Assembly (NCBI GenBank): GCA_021805265.1
Contig: JAJZFR010000249.1
Span: 1-6,758 of the forward strand
Source: Acidobacteriota bacterium
GTDB lineage: Bacteria > Acidobacteriota > Terriglobia > Terriglobales > Acidobacteriaceae
Direction of reading: 5' to 3'
DNA length: 6,758 nucleotides
Shown: piece by piece, positions 1-5,301 of the stretch
How positions within the stretch are numbered: the stretch's first letter is position 1
How the letters are laid out: each line of letters opens with the position of its first letter
Program-made: the position numbers and the translations under genes
The notes under the pieces: model-generated
Told to the model about the DNA's origin: nothing
The model's database searches: none
What the model saw: the letters and a program-made list of their open reading frames with translations, nothing else

Positions 1-2813
1 GAGCCGTACAACTGGATCGACCGCTGGTAGGAGTAATCGCCTGCGCCGCCTGGCGGGAACATCGAGCGCGTGATCAGCGTCTCGCCCGGATCCTGGCGAT
101 TGATACGCATCGGGTTCCATGCGTAATAAAGCCGGATGGGCGCATTGATGATCGGCGCAATCACCTGAATCTCGCCGCCCGTGGACATGCGCGGCTTGAG
201 GTTGGTCCCGCTCAAGGGCCGGATGTAGTCGCTGAACTGAATCTGTACGCCGCCCTCGCAGGTGCCGTTGTTGTAGACCGGGCAACCATAGAGCGGCGCG
301 TTCAGGCTGGCGTAGCCTTCCGGGCTTTCCTGAAGCTGATTGTTATCCGCCGAGACGGCAATGCCAAAGTCGTCAAAGATCGCGAAGGTAACCGGCCCGA
401 CGATGGGGATGCGGTATTCGAGGTTGTTGGTAAAGTCCGTATCGCCGCCGATCGAAACAATGCTGTAGACAGGCAGCGGAACCTGGATGCACTGGTGCAA
501 CTGCGGATTGTACGGGTCGCGCGGGACGCAGGTGCCATCCGGATTCGTGAGGTTGAACTGAATCCGGTTGGGGATATAGGCGTAAGGCGTGGCGGAACGT
601 ACATCGAATCCGCGCAGATCGGCTTCGCCGCCCGCGTAGAAGCGGTTGTTGGGCGGAGCGACATCGCCGCCGTAACCCTGGATGTATTTCAACTCCGCGC
701 GCCAGCCCAGCACGTTGCGGCCCTGTGCCGACGGCCACAGGTTCTTCATCGGAGTGAACTGCTTGTAAGCGAGCGCGGGCATCACGTAGCGAACGTTGCC
801 CCACAGGCCAGAGGTCTGCACCAGCGCGGAAAATTCCTTGCCCGTGCGCGGGCGCATGGGATTGCTGATGGTGCTCAGGCTGTAGCTGAGCGAGATGGAG
901 CTGTTGACGATGCCCGCGAGAGCGTTCTGGCCCTGAATTCCGGAGCGGAAATTCAAGGTGTTGAAGAGATTCTGCGAAGCAGAACTGAAGGCCGTGATGG
1001 TTGACCGGGTGAGCGAATAGGTAAAGCCCACGCGCTGGAAGTTGTGATGCGGCAGCGGATAGCTCACCGACCAGTTCAACCCCGTGGAGGCGCTGTTGTA
1101 GTTCTGGATCAGGGTGTTATTCGCCAACTGCTGATTCGGGCCAATTCCGGCTCCCGCGGCGTAGTTCTTGGCCGGGTTGTAATCGGACTTGGTGTTGAAA
1201 ATCTGGAAGCCGAGGTTGAGCGGTCGGTTGTGGAAGTACGGCTGAGTAAAGCCGAAGAGGAACTGCCGCTGGACGTTGCCCAGGTTGGCCTGGAGGCTGA
1301 GCGTCTCGCCCAGGCCCAGGAAGTTGTTGGTCTGGTAGTTCACCCCCAGGAACGCGCCCTCGAGACCGGAAACGCCACCGTTCAGTCCGATCGAGTTCTT
1401 GCCTTTTTCCTTCACCTTGAGCAGCAGATCGACGGTGCCGGCCTCGGTGTTCTGGTGCGCTTCCGAGTCCTGGTCCACCTTGAGCGGATCGAAGTAATCG
1501 AGCTGGTTCAGGCGCAGAAGGCTGTACTCCCAAAGCTGCGAGTTGTAGACCTGGCCTTCCTGGAGCAACAACTCGCGGCGGATGACGCGGTCGCGGGTGA
1601 GCGTGTTGCCCTGAATCTCGATGCGCGAGACATAAAAGGGCTTGCCTTCGTCGATATCGACGCTGAGCGCGACGGTGTGGTTCTTGTCGTCGATGGTGGC
1701 CTTGGGAATGGCGCCAAAGTTGATGTAACCGAGCTGGCCATAAGCCTTCTTGAGATTTTCCAGCCCCTTGCCAATCGCAGTCGCGTTGAAGACGGCCCCA
1801 TCCTTGATGAGAAAAGTATTGCGCAGCGCGCGAACGTTGGTCACGGCCTTGTTGCCGGTGAAGGTGATGTGGCTGAGGCGATAGCGGTCCCCCTCCTCGA
1901 TGGGCATCAGGATGTCGATGCGCTTGCCCTTGTTGGGCTGGAAGGTAAACAGGTTCAACCCGCCCTGATCGCGAATCTGGGTGCGCGGCTGCTCGACGGC
2001 TGCGTTGTAGTAACCCTTGTCGCGATAGGCCTGGCGGACGCGCTCGGCATCCTCCTCGAGCTTCGAGCTGTCGTAGGTCTTGGCGAAGAGGTTTTCGAGG
2101 AAGATCGAGTACGGAATGCCGATCGGGCGCAGGTTCTTCATCGAGCGCCGCAGAACCAGGCTGCTGATGTGCTGGTTGCCAACGAACTTGATATTGCCGA
2201 CCTTGACCGTCGGGCCTTCCTTGATGTTGAAGTTCACCTGAACGGACGCGGGCGGAATGCGCTTGACCTCGGTCCGGATGGTGGCGAACTGGTGGCCGTG
2301 CTCGGCCAGCAATTGTTTGAGCACCGTCTCGGCCTGCTTGATTTTGGTGGGGTCGTACTGGCTCTCGACAGACAGGCCCACCTTCTCCTTCTTGAAGCGA
2401 TCCAGCACGTCCGACTGCGAAACCGAGTTCAGCCCCTTGTAGTTGATCTCGCGGATATTCGGCTTTTCCAGCACGAAGACATCGAGGATCACGCCCTTGT
2501 CCGAGTCGTCGCGCTCAATGCGCAGGTCCTCGAAGTAGCCGGTATTCCAGAGCGAGTTGAAGTCGCGCTCGATCGAGACGGGATCGTAGGTATCGCCGGG
2601 ATGAGTGAACAGCCGGGCCAGGATGGTTTCCTTGGGGATACGGCGATTGCCGATCACGCGAATCTGGTAGATCGTATCCGGATTCTGCGCGGCATCCGTT
2701 GCCTGCGCCGCGTCAGTACTCGGGGCTGCGCTGGCACTCGGGGCTGCGTCAGGACTCTGGGCGACCAGGATCGTGCCGCTGATCGCCAGCAGCAGCAGGG
2801 CGAGCAGTTGCAT
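1..2813 (-). CDS. bamA: BamA, outer membrane protein assembly factor (3' end cut by window edge)
   Basis: BamA folds and inserts beta-barrel proteins into the outer membrane. Reading from the ATG at 2813, 937 codons are visible. A hydrophobic signal peptide (residues 1 to about 19, ending ILVA) is followed by an Ala/Ser/Asp/Gln-rich linker (22-45). Five POTRA domains follow, each opening with a typical strand: IRVIGNRRI (about 51), IREINYKGL (120), VGNIKFVGN (205), LSHITFTGN (312) and VSRIEIQGN (395). POTRA3 is long (about 202-310). The barrel starts near 472, and the diagnostic loop-6 motif is LRGF at 733-736. Only four cysteines are seen, C762/C775 after LRGF and C844/C852 in the next large loop. 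The final strand, probably 20-30 residues, lies outside the window. The start is uncertain: ATG 2813 lacks a clear ribosome site and a basic n-region, while the frame stays open upstream to about 3118 with another ATG at 2951 (GAGG only 2 nt away). Identity is very secure; the start is moderate. Confidence 0.96.
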   Translation of the reverse strand, partial: MQLLALLLLAISGTILVAQSPDAAPSASAAPSTDAAQATDAAQNPDTIYQIRVIGNRRIPKETILARLFTHPGDTYDPVSIERDFNSLWNTGYFEDLRIERDDSDKGVILDVFVLEKPNIREINYKGLNSVSQSDVLDRFKKEKVGLSVESQYDPTKIKQAETVLKQLLAEHGHQFATIRTEVKRIPPASVQVNFNIKEGPTVKVGNIKFVGNQHISSLVLRRSMKNLRPIGIPYSIFLENLFAKTYDSSKLEEDAERVRQAYRDKGYYNAAVEQPRTQIRDQGGLNLFTFQPNKGKRIDILMPIEEGDRYRLSHITFTGNKAVTNVRALRNTFLIKDGAVFNATAIGKGLENLKKAYGQLGYINFGAIPKATIDDKNHTVALSVDIDEGKPFYVSRIEIQGNTLTRDRVIRRELLLQEGQVYNSQLWEYSLLRLNQLDYFDPLKVDQDSEAHQNTEAGTVDLLLKVKEKGKNSIGLNGGVSGLEGAFLGVNYQTNNFLGLGETLSLQANLGNVQRQFLFGFTQPYFHNRPLNLGFQIFNTKSDYNPAKNYAAGAGIGPNQQLANNTLIQNYNSASTGLNWSVSYPLPHHNFQRVGFTYSLTRSTITAFSSASQNLFNTLNFRSGIQGQNALAGIVNSSISLSYSLSTISNPMRPRTGKEFSALVQTSGLWGNVRYVMPALAYKQFTPMKNLWPSAQGRNVLGWRAELKYIQGYGGDVAPPNNRFYAGGEADLRGFDVRSATPYAYIPNRIQFNLTNPDGTCVPRDPYNPQLHQCIQVPLPVYSIVSIGGDTDFTNNLEYRIPIVGPVTFAIFDDFGIAVSADNNQLQESPEGYASLNAPLYGCPVYNNGTCEGGVQIQFSDYIRPLSGTNLKPRMSTGGEIQVIAPIINAPIRLYYAWNPMRINRQDPGETLITRSMFPPGGAGDYSYQRSIQLYG
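2679..2750 (-). repeat. Degenerate 18-nt / hexapeptide tandem repeat in BamA linker
   Basis: Residues 22-45 of BamA read as four 6-residue units: DAAPSA, SAAPST, DAAQAT, DAAQNP. At DNA level the 13-mer ACTCGGGGCTGCG on the plus strand occurs at 2718-2730 and again at 2736-2748, exactly 18 nt apart, so the first two units are near-identical. The unit joins the signal peptide to POTRA1 and is probably a flexible periplasmic spacer. Expansion by slippage is inferred. Confidence 0.75.
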
Positions 2814-3112
2814 GGACCGGGAAACAGACCGGGAAATCTCTCGGGAAAAGCCTCGAAGAAAATCGCGCGAGCAGGAGAGAGTGCGCGTTCGAAGGCGGCG
2901 ACGACGCGAGAAGCTGCGGAATCGAGGGTGCCCTGACGTCACCGGGGACATGCCCTCGCGTGAACCATTGGACAAATACAGTGCATAGATCGACTTGACG
3001 GGAAAGATAAGCACACCCTCACTGCTCGAAAGATCGTTTCTGCCCGGAAACTTCGGCTCCGGACAACATGTCTCCGGACCAGACCGCACCGGATCGATGC
3101 TGAAATGTCGAA
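2814..3112 (-). other. bamA leader / possible N-terminal extension
   Basis: This stretch lies between the predicted transcription start (about 3112) and ATG 2813. It is unusually long for a 5' UTR and has no stop codon in the bamA frame. Potential earlier in-frame starts are GTG 3089, GTG 3014 and ATG 2951; none has a well-spaced Shine-Dalgarno. A start at 2951 would add 46 residues, Arg/Ser-rich (RRRRLRTRT near 2900) and unlike a normal domain. It would, however, put basic residues in front of the signal-peptide core. Small potential hairpins occur at 3036-3051 (GTTTC/GAAAC, 6-nt loop) and between the two TCCGGA copies at 3058-3063 and 3072-3077. I recognise no riboswitch or ribosomal-protein leader. 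Confidence 0.4.
2818..2848. repeat. Three CGGGAAA copies at exact 12-nt spacing
   Basis: CGGGAAA occurs at 2818-2824, 2830-2836 and 2842-2848. The first two copies extend to GACCGGGAAA. A decayed fourth unit (CGAAGAA) sits at 2854. Read in the bamA frame these give the tetrapeptide series FSRE, ISRS, VSRS just before ATG 2813. The 12-nt period keeps the frame, but this is too little to prove translation. Confidence 0.6.
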
Positions 3113-3118
3113 AACCTG

Positions 3119-3148
3119 ATTATATTGGAGCGAACCACGTCTGCCCAA
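3119..3148 (-). promoter_or_regulatory. Sigma70-type promoter for bamA
   Basis: On the minus strand a perfect -10 box TATAAT (3124 to 3119) is preceded, after an 18-nt spacer, by TTGGGC (3148 to 3143), which matches the TTGACA consensus at four of six positions. Predicted transcription start is near 3112. The promoter begins about 25 nt after the stop codon of the small CPXCG gene, so bamA should be transcribed independently even if read-through from that gene also occurs. Confidence 0.6.
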
Positions 3149-3172
3149 ATCGGCTGTCGCATTACGCTCCGG

Positions 3173-3361
3173 TTAACTCTCCAACTCGGCCAGAATCCGA
3201 TACCTCGCGGAGTGGCTGTCCCATGCAATCTGGAGCAGATTGGGCTTGCAGCATACCTGACAGTCCTCGACGTAGCTTTGACGACTCCCCGCCGAGGGGT
3301 CCACGCTGGTTTCGTTCCACTCGCCACAACCGGCACATTGAAATCCTGTTTCGGCCTGCAC
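3173..3361 (-). CDS. CPXCG-family cysteine-rich small zinc-ribbon protein
   Basis: A 62-residue protein beginning MQAETGFQCAGCGEWNETS. It shows the hallmarks of the Cys_rich_CPXG family (PF14255): a CxxC knuckle followed by GE (C9, C12), then VDPSAG, then YVEDCQVCC (C34, C37, C38), then a short beta-rich tail. Four of these cysteines probably bind one zinc. The family's biochemical role is not known to me. The proline of the name-giving CPxCG is replaced by alanine here (CAGCG). I chose GTG 3361 because GGAGG lies 6 nt upstream. The alternative GTG at 3394 would add 11 basic residues (ARRRGKRRLT) and lacks that ribosome site. The gene is divergent from the peroxidase gene at 3514 and ends just upstream of the bamA promoter. 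Family assignment is strong; function is unassigned. Confidence 0.88.
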   Translation of the reverse strand: MQAETGFQCAGCGEWNETSVDPSAGSRQSYVEDCQVCCKPNLLQIAWDSHSARYRILAELES

Positions 3362-3367
3362 GGTGAG

Positions 3368-3372
3368 CCTCC
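3368..3372 (-). promoter_or_regulatory. Shine-Dalgarno GGAGG deciding the GTG start at 3361
   Basis: The minus strand reads GGAGG, then six nucleotides (CTCACC), then GTG. Spacing and sequence are optimal, and this is the best ribosome site in the left half of the window. It favours the 62-residue form of the CPXCG protein over the 73-residue form. Confidence 0.7.
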
Positions 3373-3403
3373 GCTTTCCCCGCCTTCTGGCCACGCTGCG
3401 GCC

Positions 3404-3432
3404 CTGTACAGTCTATCGGAACAGACTCCGAT
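3404..3432. promoter_or_regulatory. Inverted repeats in the divergent CPXCG / peroxidase spacer
   Basis: The 152-nt spacer between the two divergent starts holds a perfect 8-bp palindrome CTGTACAG (3404-3411). Right after it is ATCGGA-ACAGAC-TCCGAT (3415-3432), a 6-bp inverted repeat with a 6-nt centre. These could be an operator controlling either gene. No convincing -35/-10 pair was found in this spacer for either direction, so a regulatory role is speculative. Confidence 0.25.
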
Positions 3433-3513
3433 TCGCCTTCCTGAGCCGCTTCGAAGACAATGGAAAGGTTACATTCATAGACGCAGCAGAAGAAAACTTG
3501 TGAGGTATGCTCC

Positions 3514-4056
3514 ATGACCAGTGCAATCAGCCCGGACTCCACGCTCTCCGCCACTGCGCGCATCTATACTTTCTCCCCCACCGCTATCGACGGCACGGAG
3601 CGCTCGCTGGCCGAGTTTCAAGGCAGGATCATGCTCCTCGTCAACACCGCCTCCCATTGCGGCTTTACCCCGCAGTACGCGGGCCTCGAAGCCCTCTATC
3701 AACAGTACAAGGATCGCGGACTGGTGGTGCTCGGCTTCCCCTGCAATCAGTTCGGTGCGCAGGAACCGGGAACGGCAGCCGAGATTTCGCAGTTCTGCCA
3801 GTTGAACTACGGCATAACCTTCCCGATGTTTGCGAGGATCGACGTCAACGGACCCGGCGCGCACCCGCTCTACCGTTATCTGACCAGCACCAAAGCCGGA
3901 TTGTTCGGAACCGAAGCGATCAAGTGGAACTTCACCAAGTTTCTGGTGGACCGTGAGGGCCTGGTAGTGGGCAGATTTGCCCCCAGGGCTACGCCGGCGG
4001 AGCTGGCCATCGAGGTGGAGAAGCTGCTGGCGCCCATCGGAAGCGGGATCGCGTAA
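3514..4056 (+). CDS. Glutathione peroxidase family protein (likely thioredoxin-dependent thiol peroxidase)
   Basis: This 180-residue enzyme reduces hydrogen peroxide and organic hydroperoxides, probably in the cytosol since no signal peptide is visible. Family signatures in order: NTASHCGFTPQY with peroxidatic C49; GFPCNQFGAQEPG with Q83 (74-86); FCQLNYGITFP with C95; and KWNFTKFLVD with W138 and N139. C49, Q83, W138 and N139 form the expected catalytic tetrad. The residue is cysteine, not selenocysteine. C95 lies 46 residues after C49, the spacing of the resolving cysteine in yeast-type GPx, so electrons probably come from thioredoxin rather than glutathione. The ATG at 3514 has GAGG 8 nt upstream. 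About 20 residues precede the thioredoxin-fold start, slightly more than usual. The gene is divergent from the CPXCG gene and 117 nt ahead of the merR gene. Confidence 0.95.
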   Translation: MTSAISPDSTLSATARIYTFSPTAIDGTERSLAEFQGRIMLLVNTASHCGFTPQYAGLEALYQQYKDRGLVVLGFPCNQFGAQEPGTAAEISQFCQLNYGITFPMFARIDVNGPGAHPLYRYLTSTKAGLFGTEAIKWNFTKFLVDREGLVVGRFAPRATPAELAIEVEKLLAPIGSGIA

Positions 4057-4097
4057 AAAAACCGTCAGGCTTCCGGTGCTGCCGCCGGGCTTTCCGC

Positions 4098-4103
4098 TAT
4101 ACT
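4098..4103 (+). promoter_or_regulatory. Candidate -10 box upstream of the merR-family gene
   Basis: TATACT (five of six to TATAAT) lies about 70 nt before the MerR start and 42 nt after the peroxidase stop. No good -35 hexamer lies 16-18 nt upstream. The 10-mer TATACTCGCC beginning here recurs exactly at 4887-4896 upstream of the zinc-ribbon gene. Confidence 0.4.
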
Positions 4104-4114
4104 CGCCCTGAGCA

Positions 4115-4132
4115 TTTCGAGCGTTTCGAGCG
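4115..4132. repeat. Perfect 9-bp tandem duplication TTTCGAGCG
   Basis: TTTCGAGCG occurs twice back to back (4115-4123, 4124-4132), just downstream of the candidate -10 box and about 40 nt before the MerR ATG. It falls in the expected 5' UTR. It may be a binding site or a chance slippage product; the sequence does not decide. Confidence 0.6.
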
Positions 4133-4173
4133 CCGCAGCCAGTACCCGAGACAAAGGCCAGGAGGCAAACAGG

Positions 4174-4740
4174 ATGGAGCGATCCGGGCGCAGGGCGACC
4201 CGAAAATCGGATGGCCCGCTACAGCCAGCAACGATCAACTTTCCGGATCGACTTTACTACCGAATCGGCGAAGTAGCGCGCATCTGCGGCGTTGCTCCCT
4301 CCGTTCTGCGCTTCTGGGAGTCGCAGTTCCCAAATCTCAAACCAAACAAGGGTGGCACCGGGCAGCGCCTCTATCGGCGCAGGGAACTCGAACTCGCCCT
4401 GCGCATCCGCCAACTGGTCTATGACGAGGGCTATACGCTTGCCGGGGCGCGTCAGGCCCTTTCCAACTCGTCCAACTCGTCCAGTGCAGCCACCCCGGTA
4501 GCCAGGACCGCGTCGCCTCAGCAGCCCTCCGCTGCGGCCAGCACTTCACCATCCTCAATCCAGAGAATCCGCGCCGAACTAAGGAACATCCTCGAAATAC
4601 TCAGCCCGCAAAGCGCCAGGGGACGCGCGGCAAAGCCCAAAGACAGCGCGAAGCGCGATTCCGCCCTCTCGCTCTTCCCCGAGTTGACCGAGCAGGGTAT
4701 CCGTGACGATTCTGCTCCGGAGGACTTGCCCTCCATCTGA
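4174..4740 (+). CDS. MerR-family transcriptional regulator with Ser/Ala-rich linker
   Basis: A 188-residue DNA-binding protein. After a basic N-terminal arm (1-25) comes a MerR winged helix-turn-helix at about 28-96: YYRIGEVARICGVAPSVLRFWE forms the helix-turn-helix, LKPNKGGTGQRLYRR the wing, and the segment to GARQAL the following helices. It resembles MerR-like proteins often encoded near IHF or phenylalanine-tRNA ligase genes, though neither gene is visible here. Residues 97-127 are low complexity (SNSSNSSS and later Ser/Ala/Pro), partly from a 9-nt duplication (TCCAACTCG at 4462-4470 and 4471-4479). A short helix (IQRIRAELRNILEIL, 129-143) is probably the dimerising coil. The acidic C-terminus has no recognised effector domain, and the only cysteine is C38, so metal sensing is unlikely. 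AGGAGG lies 8 nt before the ATG. Target genes are unknown. Confidence 0.93.
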   Translation: MERSGRRATRKSDGPLQPATINFPDRLYYRIGEVARICGVAPSVLRFWESQFPNLKPNKGGTGQRLYRRRELELALRIRQLVYDEGYTLAGARQALSNSSNSSSAATPVARTASPQQPSAAASTSPSSIQRIRAELRNILEILSPQSARGRAAKPKDSAKRDSALSLFPELTEQGIRDDSAPEDLPSI

Positions 4741-4949
4741 ATCATGCGTCCGCCCCGCATCCGGGCAGCATTTCAAAGCAGTGCACCAATTTGCTCACCG
4801 AATTCTGTAGCAAGTCGTGCTATAGTCGCAGAAGTTACTCAAGATTCCCTATCCCTATCTGTTTTTTTCGAGTCATTCTTCCCAGTTATACTCGCCGACC
4901 CACTTAACCTGTCCTTCTTATATGGCAAGCATCATGGAGTCGCATTCCT
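4741..4949 (+). promoter_or_regulatory. Upstream region of zinc-ribbon gene with two candidate -10 boxes
   Basis: No gene is seen in these 209 nt. An extended -10, TGCTATAGT (4818-4826), and a second -10, TATACT (4887-4892), both point toward the gene at 4950; neither has a convincing -35. The second begins a 10-mer, TATACTCGCC, identical to the one at 4098-4107. Between them are a tandem TCCCTA pair (4846-4857) and a run of seven T (4862-4868). A weak hairpin ATGCG/CGCAT (4744-4760), with no T-tract, follows the merR stop. Confidence 0.4.
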
Positions 4950-5183
4950 ATGAACTGTCCTTATTGCGGAACCAGCACGTTTCGTCTGTCCCATTTGCGC
5001 CTGACCGACTTCTCGCGCCTGATCCTGCTCAGATTCCCGGTTCGTTGCAGGCTTTGTCGCGAGCGCTTTTATGTGTTTCTATCCACTGCGATGAGTGTTC
5101 GTCGGCTCCATCGGCAGCACATTCAGGAAAAGTCCGCGTTCCGTAACGAAAATGAGGTTGCAGGCAACAACGGCATCGACTGA
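4950..5183 (+). CDS. Small two-CxxC zinc-ribbon protein, function unknown
   Basis: A 77-residue basic protein. MNCPYCG (C3, C6) and VRCRLCRERFYV (C33, C36) give two CxxC knuckles 27 residues apart, the layout of a zinc ribbon. Between them is a stretch rich in Leu, Arg and Ser with hydrophobic FSRLILLRFPV (21-31). The region after 42 is Arg/Asn/Glu-rich and probably disordered. I recall similar short uncharacterised proteins starting MNCPYCG in Acidobacteria, but cannot name a family. ATG 4950 follows GGAG with a 10-nt spacer, somewhat long. The conserved CPYCG right after the Met supports this start. It stands alone between the merR gene and the convergent amidohydrolase, with its own likely promoter. 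Possible roles (nucleic-acid or ribosome binding) are guesses from fold and charge only. Confidence 0.72.
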   Translation: MNCPYCGTSTFRLSHLRLTDFSRLILLRFPVRCRLCRERFYVFLSTAMSVRRLHRQHIQEKSAFRNENEVAGNNGID

Positions 5184-5212
5184 GATCGCTCCCGGAGTCA
5201 AACCCCCTGATC

Positions 5213-5232
5213 GGTTAACCGCTTGAAGCGGT
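5213..5232. terminator. Possible bidirectional terminator hairpin between convergent genes
   Basis: ACCGCT-TGA-AGCGGT (5218-5232) is a 6-bp stem with a 3-nt loop. It overlaps the 8-bp palindrome GGTTAACC (5213-5220). It lies 30 nt past one stop codon and 50 nt past the opposing one, where a shared terminator would be expected. No T-tract follows on either strand, so intrinsic termination is doubtful. Confidence 0.3.
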
Positions 5233-5266
5233 AGTCCGAGCCTGATTGGGATTGCAGGCAAATCGC

Positions 5267-5301
5267 GCCAACCTGCCGGTTTCAGCGAATGCCAACCTGC
5301 C
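5267..5301. repeat. 11-bp direct repeat GCCAACCTGCC around the amidohydrolase stop
   Basis: GCCAACCTGCC occurs at 5267-5277 and 5291-5301, exactly 24 nt apart. The inner copy encodes part of the C-terminal GQVGIR; the outer copy lies just beyond the TGA at 5282-5284. It looks like a small local duplication. Confidence 0.55.

Noticed and set aside
1044..2936. 630-codon open frame on the plus strand opposite bamA
   Set aside because: It is an antisense shadow of the GC-rich bamA codons. The minus strand gives an unmistakable BamA, while this frame shows only compositional Leu/Val/Asp/Ala runs and no domain.
3404..3411. CTGTACAG as a LexA (SOS) box
   Set aside because: The known LexA consensus has the CTGT and ACAG half-sites separated by eight bases; here they abut, and no SOS gene is nearby.
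3125..3517. 130-codon plus-strand frame and a 133-codon minus-strand frame (3162-3563) over the CPXCG region
   Set aside because: Both overlap the well-supported CPXCG gene in other frames, lack motifs, and would run into the peroxidase start.
3507..3956. Alternative frames inside the peroxidase gene
   Set aside because: The 180-residue peroxidase frame explains the region fully, with all catalytic motifs and a ribosome site.
4744..4760. ATGCG/CGCAT hairpin after merR as a terminator
   Set aside because: It has only five base pairs and no T-tract; the T7 run at 4862-4868 is 100 nt away and has no GC stem before it.
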